This document shows, in pieces, positions 1-10,572 of a stretch of 64,000 nt of DNA. Within the stretch, counting starts at the first letter, position 1. Each line of letters opens with the position of its first letter. The notes under the pieces were generated by a model. That model made no database searches. It worked only from the letters and a program-made list of their open reading frames with translations, and had not been told where the DNA came from. A program made the translations under genes and the position numbers. The stretch comes from Morella rubra (lineage: Eukaryota > Streptophyta > Magnoliopsida > Fagales > Myricaceae), in the NCBI GenBank assembly GCA_003952965.2, contig CM025850.1, positions 25,117,751 through 25,181,750 of the forward strand, read 5' to 3'.

Positions 1-705
1 TCATTCCCATTCTTACCCGGCTGAGGGTCTAAGTGGGGGAATTTCATTCTCTTGGCGATCGGGTGTGGTATTTGATCTTCTATTACTGGATCGCAATTGT
101 ATTAGTGTTAGTTTTCATGCTGATTCGTCCCACTCTTACTGAACAATTTCTTTCATCCACAGTCCGGTGGATTGGCATCAGAAGGATTTATTTTGGGAGA
201 ATTTATCTACCTTCGGCAACCATGTGGCTGGGCCATGGGTAATCTTAGGGGATTTTAATACCGTTTTATCTCAAGCCGAAAAATTTGGTGGGAGGGCTGT
301 CGCATCCTCCTCTACTACTGGACTATCACAACTTATTCTTCAGCATGGATTGGTTGATTTGGTTTTGTAGGGCCCCAATACACTTGGTGCAATGGACGTG
401 CGGGATCTCGGCGTATTAAGGAACGCCTTGATAAGGGGTTTGAGACTACTGAATGGACTCTGATGTTCCCCAGGGCCCTTGTCTCTCATTTACCCAGAGT
501 TACTTCTGACCATTGCCCCTTTCTCCTTCAACCAATGGGTAAAAAGTTATTGGGTCCCAAACCATTTCGATTTGAGCAATTCTGGCTCAAGGAGAATACC
601 TACAGTGAAGTGATTGGAACTTCTTGGCAAATGAACACTCGAGGGTCTCCAGCTTTTCGTTTGGTCCAGAAAATGGCGGCCTCTAGAACGACGTTGAAGA
701 TTTGA
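1..705 (+). pseudogene. LINE ORF2 endonuclease domain (C-terminal part), frameshifted
   Basis: The apurinic-type endonuclease of the LINE nicks target DNA to prime reverse transcription. Two diagnostic signatures are visible: ILGDFN at about 242-260, and SDHCPF at about 508-525, which carries the catalytic SDH motif near the end of the domain. Between them the frame is broken after a LVDL motif near 360, where one base appears to be missing and the ORF stops; similarity resumes in another frame with a WCNGR motif (about 388). After the endonuclease comes a linker (PFRFEQFW) typical of the region between endonuclease and reverse transcriptase. The N-terminal part lies outside the window. Confidence 0.85.
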
Positions 706-2227
706 ATCATGACTCTGTAGGGAAACTTTTTTCTACTATTCAGCATCTCCACACTCAATTGGCATTGTTAGAACAGCACCCTAGTACTGATATGAGTGAG
801 GTTACGGCTACCTCTCTTCGGGTGGCCCTTCAGGAGGTGTTGAGGCAAGAGGAGACTCTGTGGAAGTCCAAGTCTCGAGTACAATGGCTTACAACAACTG
901 ACCTTAACACCAGATTTTTTCACGTATCTACAGTTGTCCGCAGAAGAAGGAATGACATTATGAGGCTTAAAGACTCGAATGGTAATTGGTGTGATGAGCG
1001 TCAAAGTATAGGCAATCTTCTTGAGGCACACTTTTCTTCTCTTTAGCAATCCTCTCAACCTCCTTGTGCCCTAGATTTGGCTGATCTTATTCAACCTGTG
1101 ATTTCGCCAGCAGAAAATCAGATCTTGTGTGCCATCCCTTCTGATAGGGAGATATATCATACGGTGAAGCTTCTTGGAGGAGCCAAAGCCCCGAGTCCTG
1201 ACGGGATGACAGCCTCTTTCTATCAAGCTTACTGGAAGACAATTGCACCTGAGGTTATCGGTATGGTCCGTTCTTTTTTTGCTTCGGGTTTCCTTCTCAA
1301 GCAGCTTAACCACACCTTTCTTGCATTAATTCCAAAGTGCACTAACCCGGTGTTGGCAGATCAATTTAGACCTACTAGCTTATGTAATGTAAGCTATAAA
1401 ATCTGCTATAAGATTTTAGCAAACCTCCTTAAGCTTCTCCTCCCAAGTTAATCTCTAACTCACAATCTGCATTTGTCCCGGGGCGTCTTATACAAGAGAA
1501 CTCCGTGTGTGCAACGGAACTGTTCCACTCTATGCGGAGGAAAGGGGGACGGAAAGGGGTAGCTGCCATCAAATTGGATATGACCCAAGCTTACGACAGG
1601 ATGGATTGGTCGTTTATTTTGTAGGTAATGCATTGTTTTGGTTTTAGCACTCAGTGGATACAACTCATTGAGCAATGCCTATCAACGGTCACATACGCTA
1701 TCTTGCATAATGGTAGTCCACTTGGCTTGATAAAACCTAGCAGAGGATTAAGGCAGGGTGACCCTCTGTCACCTTTCCTTTTCATTCTCTCTTCTGAAGT
1801 CCTATCACGGTTGTTTTCTAGGGAAGAACTTTGTGGTCGTTTACATGGGGTGACTGCTGCTTGACGAGCACCTCCGGTTACCCATCTCATGTTCGCGGAT
1901 GATCTGCTCATTTTTTGTCGAGCAAATATTCGGGAAGCTAGATCTATCAACAATATTTTGGATCTTTATTGCAGTTGGACAGGGCAGCTCATTAACAGTA
2001 GAAAATCTTCGATGTTTTTTAGCCCAAACACTAATCTGGATGTGATAGCTGCTGTACGTGAGGCACTCCAGTTGAAAATTATGTCTCGGGACAGCCAATA
2101 CTTGGGATTACCGGTCTTTATGGGCAAAGACAGAGTTGGACACTTTGCTGCGCTAAAGAGAGAATTAATTCTAAAGTGGCGGGCTGGAAGTCAAAAATTC
2201 TTTCGCAGGCAGGTCGTACGACTTTGA
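702..2227 (+). pseudogene. LINE ORF2 reverse transcriptase domain, fragmented
   Basis: This reverse transcriptase region would copy LINE RNA at the nicked target. Pieces lie in shifting frames: the pre-palm segment KAPSPDGM (about 1185-1208), the fingers and palm around FVPGRLIQEN (about 1472), IKLDMTQAYDRMDW (about 1570-1611), GLRQGDPLSPFLF (about 1747-1785), and the catalytic FADD box at 1889-1905. Stops are seen near 1023, 1450, 1620 and 1863. The FADD box itself is intact. The order and spacing match plant L1 reverse transcriptases. The accumulated stops and frame changes make expression of a functional enzyme very unlikely. Confidence 0.92.
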
Positions 2228-3327
2228 TTAAATCAGTTGCAACCTCTATACCACAATATTATATGCAGTCCTATCTATTGCCAGCAAGGTGGTGCAAAGA
2301 CGTGGATAGGATGTTCAAGAATTTCTGGTGGGGCTTCACCCCAGAGAAATCCCATAATTACACGCCTAAGGCTTGGACTTCCATTTGTCAGCCTCAAGAG
2401 TTTGGTGGTCTGGGGATGCGTTGTATGGAGGAGATTAACAAAGCCTTCATTCAAAAACTGGTGTGGTTAGTGCTAAGTAAACCTGATCTGCTTTGGGTAA
2501 GAATCCTGAAAGCAAAATATTTTCCTACGACTCCTCTTCTCGGGGCGAGCCCTAGGCCTAGGGCTTCCCTGATTTGGCAGGGCATTGCTAAGGTCCTTAA
2601 TTCTCTTCAGAATAACATTTGCTTCATTCCTGGTAATAGTTCTGCCATATCCATCCGTGAGGACTCCTGGATCCCCTGGTTGCCTAACCATAGGCCTATT
2701 TGGATTGAATCTGCTATTCAGGGGGACAATTTTTGGTATGTCTCTGACCTGGCTGTTGTTGATGGTGGGGGTTGGGATATTCCTCTCTTATCCTCTCTTT
2801 TTACCACTGAATCAGTCCACCAGATATTGCGTTTACTTCCCCCGAATGCTGGCCATCACGATTCTGTCATTTGGACTCCTGCAAACAAGGGAGACTTCTC
2901 GGTCAAGGAAGCTATTATCCAATATCAATCCCAGCGTAGGCCTCCTTCTATGCATCTATCTTCTCCGGATTGGTCTAAACTCTGGAAATCCCAGCTCCAA
3001 GATAGGCTTAAACTCCTTATGTGGAAGATAGATGCTGGTGCTCTACTGGTGCGTGCTCCCTCCTTCCTCTCAACTAATGAAGAGTTCCATGACTCCCGCT
3101 TGTGTGGTAATTGTGGTCTGTTGGCAGAAACCACTTTTCATCTTTTCTTTAACTGCACTGTTGCCCAGCGCCTTTGGAGAATCTCTTCGTGGCCGATTGA
3201 TCTATCTCGGTTGCCGGTGTCCAACTCTGCTGATTGGATCCGTGTTTTGCTTAATGCTGATTCTGTTTTGGGCTTGAGAGCCTCGTCCCTGCCTGCCTTT
3301 TTTAATGCATGCAGCGCTTCTTTGTGA
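2176..3327 (+). pseudogene. LINE ORF2 thumb/connection and zf-RVT region
   Basis: This is a 383-codon open stretch that continues ORF2 after a frame change at about 2176-2227. It includes the post-palm motif SQAGRTTLIKSV and a PQYYMQ segment found in plant L1 elements, followed by a WWG...W block and a zinc-binding reverse-transcriptase-associated domain. The latter is seen as LWKSQLQDRLKLLMWK (about 2979-3026) followed by RLCGNCG and HLFFNC, a Cys/His arrangement typical of zf-RVT. It is the longest uninterrupted frame in the LINE and ends where the RNase H frame begins (overlap 3305-3327). Confidence 0.88.
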
Positions 3328-3946
3328 TGTGCTCTGGTTTTCGAGAAATGAAGCGGTTCATAAGGGGCAGCCTGTGGTGTTTTCTGACCTTCAAAATTCG
3401 CTGCATCATCATTATACTGAGCATTCGATGGCTTGGCTCTCTCAGGCTCCTACCCTTGGTGCAACCTGGATGCCTCCAAATCCAGGATGGATGAAGATTA
3501 ATTTTGACGTTGCTATATGTCACAATAGATCGTACATAGCCGTCTCTTGTCGAGACTTCTCCAGCTCTCTCTGTACTGTGTACATGGAGCGAATTATGGC
3601 TGTGGACCCGTTAGTGGGCGAAGCTTGGGCTGCTGTCCGGGCTGTTGAACTTGCTGGTCAGCATGGGTGGGATAAGGTTATTTTTGAAACTGATTCTCTT
3701 CTTTTGTTTGAGGATGTTTCTCTGGTGGATAATTTACCCTGTTGGAAGATTGCTGACATTACTCCACTACTGCGTGTGGAATTTGGCCTCCACCATGAGT
3801 GGTTTCTCAATTGGATCTCTAGACAGCTCAACAATCAGGCGCATTTACTTGCGCAGTGGGCTGCCAGATCTCATGTCTCGGGTTCTTCTGGTTCCAGTGC
3901 TATTCCTTTGCATATTTTGTTGTGCGATTCGAACATTCTCCTTTAG
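3305..3946 (+). pseudogene. LINE C-terminal RNase H domain (RVT_3 type)
   Basis: This is an RNase H-like domain of the kind found at the C terminus of plant L1 ORF2 proteins, expected to degrade RNA in RNA:DNA hybrids. In the 213-residue frame I see INFDVA (first acidic residue), GEAWAAVRAVELA (conserved Glu region), FETDS (next Asp) and a terminal RQLNNQAHLLAQWA helix. It overlaps the zf-RVT frame by a few codons, so a frameshift separates the two. The stop at about 3944 is followed by about 30 bases and then the A-rich tail, which is the expected LINE 3' structure. Confidence 0.88.
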
Positions 3947-3993
3947 TTCGTGTTCTTAATAATATGCTTTATTCAGAAAAAAAAAGAAGAAGC

Positions 3994-4587
3994 TTAATTC
4001 TCCAATGCATTCTTTGCCTCAACCATCTTCTCATGCTCCTTATCCTTATCCTTGGCCATGCACTCGGCCTTCTTCTCAATCTCTTTCTTCTGGTGGTACT
4101 TTTCACCTTCCCGTAACTTTCTTTCAAATTTCTTGCTCTTCTTGGCCTCTTTTGTCGCTCCACCCATGTCATCAGCACCTCGATAAATCTTGCTGAAGAT
4201 TGGATTGCAGATGCTCTCAAGCTCGCTCATTTTGTCCTCAAATTCATCGCTCTCAGCAAGTTGGTTCCTTTCGAGCCACTCGATAGCCTCCTCAATTGCA
4301 TCTTCCATCTTCTTCTTGAAAGCTGCAGGAACTTTAGCTGCAAACTTCTCAACTTTGAATGTGTTCCTCATATTATAAGCGTAGTTCTCCAGTGCATTTT
4401 GGGCCTCAAACTTCTTTTTATGCTCCTCATCATCTGACTTGTACTTCTTAGCCTCTTCGACCTTCTTGTCGATCTCTTCCTTGGAGAGTCTGCCCTTTTC
4501 ATTCGTGATTGTAATCCTGTTTCTAAGTCCGGTGGTTTTGTCCTCGGCGGAGACATTCAAGATACCATTGGCATCAATGTCGCTAAG
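3994..4587 (-). pseudogene. HSP70-like fragment: end of substrate-binding beta domain, lid, start of a second lid; cut by LINE
   Basis: The - strand frame begins with [18 protein letters not shown], the end of the HSP70 peptide-binding beta domain. It continues through [11 protein letters not shown] and [13 protein letters not shown] (lid helices), [14 protein letters not shown] and [14 protein letters not shown]. Instead of a normal EEVD-type C terminus it runs into a charged Lys/Glu-rich linker and starts a second lid (VEAKNALEN), which stops exactly at the LINE tail. The N-terminal ATPase domain is absent: similarity is lost above 4587. So this locus, like its neighbour, carried at least two lid modules. 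It looks like a truncated tandem paralogue of the 5049-7590 locus. The HSP70 assignment is secure; its former full length is unknown. Confidence 0.93.
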
Positions 4588-5048
4588 TATATCTGTTCGA
4601 ACAAGATATTAGCCAAGTGTGATGACCAATATTTGATTTACTCATTTTTTTCTCAACTATTAGCCCTATATCATATATTATATATGATGTCATAATATAA
4701 TATGATATATCATGCTACAAAAATTATAAAAATATTATACTTGAGTGACATACTATACTATACCTTAATAACTTCAATATGATGGACTACCATATACTCT
4801 TTAATTAAATACATTCTAATACATATATAATGGGACATACATCTATACATTATAATATTTTTATAGTATCTTGTAAGCTAACCAACAAATAAGATTCATG
4901 ATTTATGAACTATTGATGTAATCAATATTTGATTTACTCATATGCCATAATATAATACGATATATCATGCTATAATAATATCCTATTTGAGTGGCGTACT
5001 TTTTTGTAGTCTTTATTAACAATTACATTATTGATAAGTTGCAGAAGA
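4588..5048. repeat. AT-rich spacer between the two HSP70-like loci with a direct repeat
   Basis: No coding capacity is seen. Two related blocks are present, about 4629-4760 and 4922-5005. Each starts with CAATATTTGATTTACTCAT and includes a TATATCATGCTA motif and a TTGAGTG(A/G)C(A/G)TACT motif. The spacing of about 293 bp suggests a decayed local duplication. The spacer could have held the 5' region of the downstream HSP70-like locus, but no promoter can be supported. Confidence 0.55.
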
Positions 5049-5756
5049 TCAGCTATTCTCAGCAGCAGCTCCTTGGTTCATTTTGGTAATGAAATGGTAA
5101 CATAACCCTCTGGCTCCTTTCTGCTCAAACTCCTCTGCCTCGGCGAGCTGGTTCCTATCAAGCCAGAGGATGGCCTGCTAAATTTTGTCTTCGGTCTTTG
5201 TCAAAGCATCCTTCATGTCTCTGATCGTGTACCTCATGTAGTAAGCACAACTTTCCAAAGCTTTCTTTGCCTCAACCTTCTTCTGATGAATCTTATCCTT
5301 GGCTACGTTCTTCTCAACCTTCTCCTGATGCACCTGATTGCATGCCATGTTCTTCTCATTTTCCTCCTCTTGCTCCTTATCCCGAGCCATGTACTTCTAA
5401 TCCTCCGGCACCTTGTTTTCTATTTCCTTTTTAGGCTCTGTATTCTCTTGCATGGCTCCACCCGTATCACCATTAGTATGTACACAGATCTTGGCAATGA
5501 TTGGGTTGCAGACACTCCTCAGCTCGCTCATCTTGTCCTCCAATTCATGCTCCTCAGCAAGCTGGTTTTGTTTGAGCCAACGAATGGCCTGCTCAATTGC
5601 ATCTTCAATCTTCTTCTTGTCAGCAACTGGGACCTTGGCTGCAATCTTTTCATCTCTGAACATGTTCCTCATCTCATAAACATAGTTCTCCAGTACGTTC
5701 TTCCTCTTGACCTCCATCTTACGCTCCTTATCCTGATGCATGTACTTCTCAGCCTC

Positions 5757-6446
5757 CTGTGCCTTGTCCTTATCCTTATGCTCCTTGTCCTCTTCCACGC
5801 CTTCACAGTCGTCAACATCAGTGCCTTGATCAATTTGTGCAATGACCGGGTGGCAGATGCTCTCCAGCTCAGCCTGCTTGAACTCAAATTCTTCGGCCTC
5901 TGCAAGTTGGTTCCGTTTGAGCCAATGGATAGCCTGCTCAATTGCATCTTCAATCTCCTTCTTCCTAGCAGCAGGGACCTTAGCTGCACACCTTTCATCT
6001 TTGAATGTGTTCATCATGTTGTAAGCGTAGTTCTCCAGTGCATTCTTTGTCTCAACCTTCATGTTGTGTTCCTCATCCTCAGCCTTGTACTTCTTAGCCT
6101 CCTGTGCCTTGTCCTTATCCTTATGCTCCTTGTCCTCTTCCACGCTTTCGCGGTCGTCAACGTCAGTGCCTCGATCAATTTGTGCAATGATCGGGTGGCA
6201 GATGCTCTCCAGTTCAGCCTGCTTGAACTCAAATTCTTCCGCCTCTGCAAGTTGGTTCCGTTCGAGCCAATGGATAGCCTGCTCAATTCCATCTTCAATC
6301 TCCTTCTTCCTAGCAGAAGGGACCTTAGCTGCAAACTTTTCATCTTTGAATGTGTTCATCATGTTGTAAGCGTAGTTCTCCAGTGCATTCTTTGTTTCAA
6401 CCTTCATGTTGTATTCCTCGTCCTCAGCCTTGTACTTCTTAGCCTC
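5757..6446 (-). repeat. Two 345-bp tandem lid units in the HSP70-like locus
   Basis: Units 6102-6446 and 5757-6101 each encode 115 residues from [11 protein letters not shown] to KDKDKAQ and differ at only about ten amino-acid positions by eye. The unit boundary is in frame and comprises a complete HSP70 lid plus a charged linker. The near identity points to a recent in-frame tandem duplication. The next unit (5400-5756, 119 codons) is clearly related but more diverged, with a lid core [18 protein letters not shown]. Confidence 0.93.
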
Positions 6447-6649
6447 CTGCAGTAACTTCTCTATCTCTTTCTTAGAAAGCCTGCCTTTGTCAGTGATTGT
6501 AATGCCGTTCTTCTGTCCACTCACTTTATCCTTGGCAGAGGCGCTCAAGATGCCATCAACATCAATGTCAAAGGAAACAGTGATTTTTGGAACTCCACTA
6601 GGAGCAGGAGGAATACCAGAGAGCTCAAACTTACCCAGCAAGTTGTTGT

Positions 6650-6730
6650 CACGACTACGAGTACTGCCACATTCACCCTCATACACCTTTTTTTTTTGTC
6701 TAAGTTCACCCTCGTACACCTGAAACAGCA
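6650..6730 (-). other. In-frame insertion duplicating a VYEGE motif in the HSP70 beta domain
   Basis: The - strand reads VYEGE, then LRQKKK, then VYEGE again, where ordinary HSP70s have a single VYEGER before [10 protein letters not shown]. The flanking nucleotides GGTGTA(C/T)GAGGGTGAA are repeated on each side of an A-rich tract. This is a short duplication with an added basic stretch in a loop close to the peptide-binding pocket. It keeps the frame open. Confidence 0.75.
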
Positions 6731-7589
6731 CGCCAGATTGATTATCAATGGAGGTTGAGAAAATCTGCTCCTTCGTGGGGATGAGGGTGTTCCTTGGGAC
6801 CAAAACATTCATGACACCTCCAGCACTCTCGACACCAAGTGAAAGAGGAGTTACATCCACGCACAAGATACCCTGCACCTTCCTATTACCCTCATTGTTG
6901 AGAAGTGCAGCCTGAACTGCAGCACCATAAGCAACGAGCTCATCAGGGTTAACCCTTTTGCAGAGCTCCTTTCCATCAAAGAACTCCTTCAACAATTGCT
7001 GTACCTTGGGAATCCTGGTAGACCCTCCAACCAGAACCACATCATGGACACTATTCTTATCCATCTTCGCATCCCCCAAACACTTTTTAACGGGTCCCAT
7101 ACACTTCCGGAATAAATCCATGTTCAGCTTCTCAAACCTGGCCTGTGTGATGTTTGAGCTGAAGTCTGTACCGTCATACAGCGAATCAATCTGGATTGTT
7201 GTTCGAGTATTAGATGAGAGAGTCCTCCTAGCCCTTTCACAAGCATTCCACAACTTCCTAAGAGCCTTACCACCAGTAATATCCTTCTTATGTTTTTCCT
7301 TGAAAGCTTTAACGAAATGCTTCACCATTCTACGGTCAAAATCTTCACCTCCCAAGTGGGTATTACCAGCTGTAGCTTTCACTTCAAAAATGCCATCTTC
7401 AACCGTGAGAAGTGAGACATCTAACGTTCCACCACCAAGATCAAATATGAGCACATTCTTCTCACCAATACCATTTTCCTGCTCTGTTAATAAGCTGATA
7501 TGCATCAATAGCTTTTTAGTAAGGTCTGAGACCACAAGGACTTGGAGATCACCTTTAGGTGCGGTAAAGGAGGAAAAAAAAAATTAGGA

Positions 7590-9960
7590 CCTTTCATGAA
7601 AAACCCCTGCTGTCCAAAACATCCCCATGAAATCCTCTGATGTTTTGCATGAAAATTGGTGGACTTGTAGTATATGGTCACAGTAGGTACCAGTAAAAAC
7701 TTCAGCTCAATCGGAGGTTGGAAAAGGTTGAAACTGCAGGTCTCTAGGGCAGTTCACATTCACCAAAAAGTTAGGGTAAAAAGGTCCAAACTGGGAAATA
7801 AATTTATGGCTGTGTAGAGAATTAAAAATTGATGGGGAAGCCCAAATTTGAGTCCAACCGAGTAGAATAGGGCTCAAATCACAAAGCCCGTTTAGTGGCC
7901 TAATTGACTTTAGGCCCATTAACCCTAAACAAGCCCAGAAGCTTTGAAACTTTAGGATAGGCCCATTAGGGTCTAAGAAGGCCCAAGAAGCCCCCATTTG
8001 AAGACTTAAATAAGTAATTAGTATTAATTTTTCAAAAAGAGCAGAGGTAGAAGAAGAAAATGCCTTAGATTAGTACGTACTAAGATAATGGCAATGCTTT
8101 TTTTTCGCTATCTTGCATTAAACCTCCTTTGTGAAATGTATATCTGTTATGTGCTATGTTATGCCATGTTGCATAACATATCAAATACAGATATAGAGAA
8201 ACTGCTATTTTTGACCGGAAAAAGAACACTATACCCCAAGAAGTGAATGGTCCTAGAGATCCGAGGTGACGGAAAAAAAATATTGGACGCATAAATTTGA
8301 CAGGTCCACATTGAGCTAGAATAATGGCTCAAATCACAAAGCCTGTTAGTGGCCTAAATGGACTTTAAGCCCGTTAACCCTAAACAAGCCCAAAACACTT
8401 TGAAACTTTAGGGATAGGCCCAATAGGGTCTAAGAAGGCCCAAGAAGCCCCCATTTGAAGACTTAAATAAGTAATTAGTATTAATTTTTCCCCTGGAGGT
8501 CTCTAAGGGCAATTTCGATATTTCACATAAAAAATTAGGGTAAAAAGGTCCAAACTGAAAAAATAACTTTATGACTGTGTGGATCATGAAAAATAGATGG
8601 GGAAGCCAAATTTGAGTCCAAACCGAGTAGAATTAGGGGCTCAAATCACAAAGCCCGTTTAGCGGCCTAAATGGACTTTAGGCCCGTTAACCCTAAACAT
8701 GCCCATAATACTTTGAAACTTTAGGGATAGGCCCAATAGGGTCTAAGAAGCCCCATTTGAAGACTTAAATCGTTAATTAGTATTAAATTTTCAGAAAGAG
8801 CAGAGGTAGAAGAAGAAAAATGCCTTAGAGTGAGTACGTACTAAGATTAATGTCAAATGCATTTTTTTTAATGCAATATCTTGCATTTTATTGACCGACC
8901 TTTGTGAATGGTCTATCTGTTATGTGTATGATATGCCATGTTGCATAAACATATCATGGGTATGGGAACTGCTATTTTGACCCCCAAAAAAAAATATATA
9001 TATACCTAGAGGTGGTCCTGAGATCGGGTGACGGTACCGTTCACATGGGATAGTGCAAGCCACCACTGAAAGGATAGTGGTTGGTATCCCTTGGCGATGG
9101 AACAATGTACGCCTAACCGGGTCCTGGTGTGGGGCACGGGACAGTCCCAGAGGAGAGGAGGGACGCACAACCTGGACTCTGGGGTTAAACAGAGCGAAGA
9201 AAGGATACCTCTACTACTAGAAAAGAAAGAAAGAAAGTGAAATGACCGGGAAAAGAATGCATTCATTTTGCATTGCATCGCTCATATTGAATTGGTTCGA
9301 ATATTGCTTGATGGTTATTTTTTCACTATGTCTGTTATTTTGATTTTATATCATTATATGTCATGTTCCCCTATCCCCCTTACTGAGTCAGTAGGACTCA
9401 CCCCTTTTATTTGTTTATCTTTTGTATGTACTGCTGTGGACATCAGACCTGATAGATGCTGACGTTTATGAGCGAGCAGATTTTGGATGTTGATCCATAC
9501 ATTTAGTTGTTAAGATATGACTTTATGTCACGGATACATTCGAGGTATATGTGGGGTACGAGCCCAATGGTACCTCAAAGATCCACCTATATCTCACTTC
9601 CTCATGTAGAGGACTTTGGGCTGGTCAATGTCGACCCGAACCCTCCTGCCCATAGTCCCTCTCCACCGGCAGAAAGCACAGGGAAAAACGAGCTTGTCGT
9701 CCTATCCTCCAATACAGAGTTAGGGAATGAGTAGATTTCAGTGGTAGGCACTCTTTTGTTTTATCGTTTAAGTAGCCGTTTCACGAATGATGTATTACGG
9801 AAAGCTGTAGATAGCTTCTGTTTTTGTACTTCTTTTCTCTTACTTTTGTATTCCTCATGAAAGGATATTTTGTATAAGAAAAAAATCCGTGATCATAATG
9901 GAAATGTTTATATTTTTTTTAAAAAATTCTCTTATTCCATTTCTTGTCCTATGCCATCTT
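7590..9960. mobile_element. Probable Ty3/Gypsy LTR region (Tekay/Del-like) with internal direct repeats
   Basis: There are no coding frames. The left part contains three related blocks at about 7735-8290, 8310-8490 (partial) and 8490-9045. They share TTAGGGTAAAAAGGTCCAAA, CAAATCACAAAGCCCGTT, TGGACTTTAGGCCC and TTTGAAGACTTAAAT. The right part (about 9000-9740) has a low-repeat body with an ACTGAGTCAGTAGGACTCACCCC motif, similar in style to the end of Tekay/Del chromovirus LTRs as I remember them. It adjoins the 5'-truncated end of the HSP70 pseudogene, so it may have caused that truncation. No primer-binding site or target duplication was identified, so the boundaries and lineage are tentative. 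Confidence 0.5.
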
Positions 9961-10224
9961 TGATTTTATTTCTTAAATTTTCATTTCTTCCCTTAATTTT
10001 TCTTTAATTTCCAGTTAATATCTCATTTTAGATAGAATTGCTAGAATTATTTGAAATGTTATATTTCCAATTTCAAAATAAATTTTCAAGTAAACGTTTT
10101 CTGCTGAACTTTTGAAAACCAAGTCTTAGAAATATATAGGATCTATTCGTGCCGTAATCTCCGCTTGTGTGCATACCATTACTATAGGTGAGCCTAGGAG
10201 GTAAGTCCTGGCATGAGACATGAC

Positions 10225-10530
10225 ATATTACTTTTGTCACATTGCATCCACTAATTATTGATTTTTAGACACTTTGCACCCTCTCCTAAAATTTTAAGCT
10301 AACTTTAGACGGAAAATAATTTTTTGACGTGCTAAATGATAATTTGTCCCTATATTTTTTTAGCAGTGACCATTTTATAAGCTTAAAATTGTAATTTTTA
10401 GACCAAAAAATAAATTTCCATCCAAATTGACAGAAAATTTTTAACAGAGGGTGCAAAGTGTCTGCAATCAATAGTTAGTGGGTGCAATGTGATAAAAATA
10501 ATATTAGATCAGAGTGCAAAGTGTATTTAT
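10225..10530. repeat. Inverted-repeat (foldback) MITE, left arm partly truncated
   Basis: The left arm at about 10229-10290 (TGTCACATTGCATCCACTAA ... ACACTTTGCACCCTC) is matched in reverse complement by the right arm at about 10432-10495 (GAGGGTGCAAAGTGT ... TTAGTGGGTGCAATGTGA). The right arm extends further outward (GTGCAAAGTGTATTTATC) than the left. It has the layout of a Mutator-type or foldback MITE able to form a long hairpin transcript. No clean target duplication is visible. Confidence 0.8.
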
Positions 10531-10534
10531 CTTC

Positions 10535-10535
10535 T

Positions 10536-10571
<36 letters not shown>

Positions 10572-10572
10572 C
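10535..10572. repeat. Poly(T) tract at the start of a duplicated segment
   Basis: A run of more than 30 T residues ends at CAAGTTTCAATAGATGGATG. The second copy of the following segment (19408 onward) also begins with a shorter T run before CAAGTTGCAATGGATGG. This could be the A tail of a - strand retrocopy or simple slippage inside a duplicated segment. Confidence 0.8.

Larger units (their letters stand above)
1..3985 (+). mobile_element. L1-type LINE retrotransposon, 5'-truncated by the window edge, degenerate
   Basis: This is a plant L1-like non-LTR retrotransposon on the + strand. The domain order seen is endonuclease, reverse transcriptase, zf-RVT zinc-binding region and a C-terminal RNase H, which is the usual ORF2 order in plant L1 elements. 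The reading frame shifts several times and contains stops, so the copy is dead. The 3' end is an A-rich tail at about 3976-3985. It directly abuts an HSP70 lid sequence that breaks off in mid-domain at 3994, so the element appears to have inserted into the downstream HSP70-like locus. The 5' end (ORF1 and the start of the endonuclease) lies outside the window. Domain recognition is from motifs; the L1 assignment is from the domain order and the A-rich tail. Confidence 0.93.
5049..7590 (-). pseudogene. HSP70-like protein with four tandem lid domains, lacking the N-terminal half of the ATPase domain
   Basis: HSP70 chaperones bind unfolded peptides under ATP control. A 712-codon frame (7535-5397) holds the second half of the nucleotide-binding domain ([42 protein letters not shown]), the linker and beta domain ([20 protein letters not shown]), and then repeated alpha lids at 6446-6102, 6101-5757 and 5756-5400. 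After a TAG at 5397-5399 a fourth lid continues in the same frame, with another stop near 5176, and ends at a TGA at 5049-5051 after a QGAAAENS tail. The first roughly 165 residues of a normal HSP70 are missing; near 7480-7530 a frame slip precedes [11 protein letters not shown] charged [12 protein letters not shown] linker ends lids 1 and 2. It is probably a pseudogene, but the 712-codon frame is strikingly long. Confidence 0.9.

Noticed and set aside
5286..6455. Long + strand ORF (389 codons), Leu/Val-rich
   Set aside because: It is the exact antisense of the HSP70 lid repeats; the periodic Leu-rich pattern comes from the Lys/Glu-rich coding strand.
6958..7587. 209-codon + strand ORF
   Set aside because: Antisense shadow of the HSP70 ATPase domain; no independent family signature.
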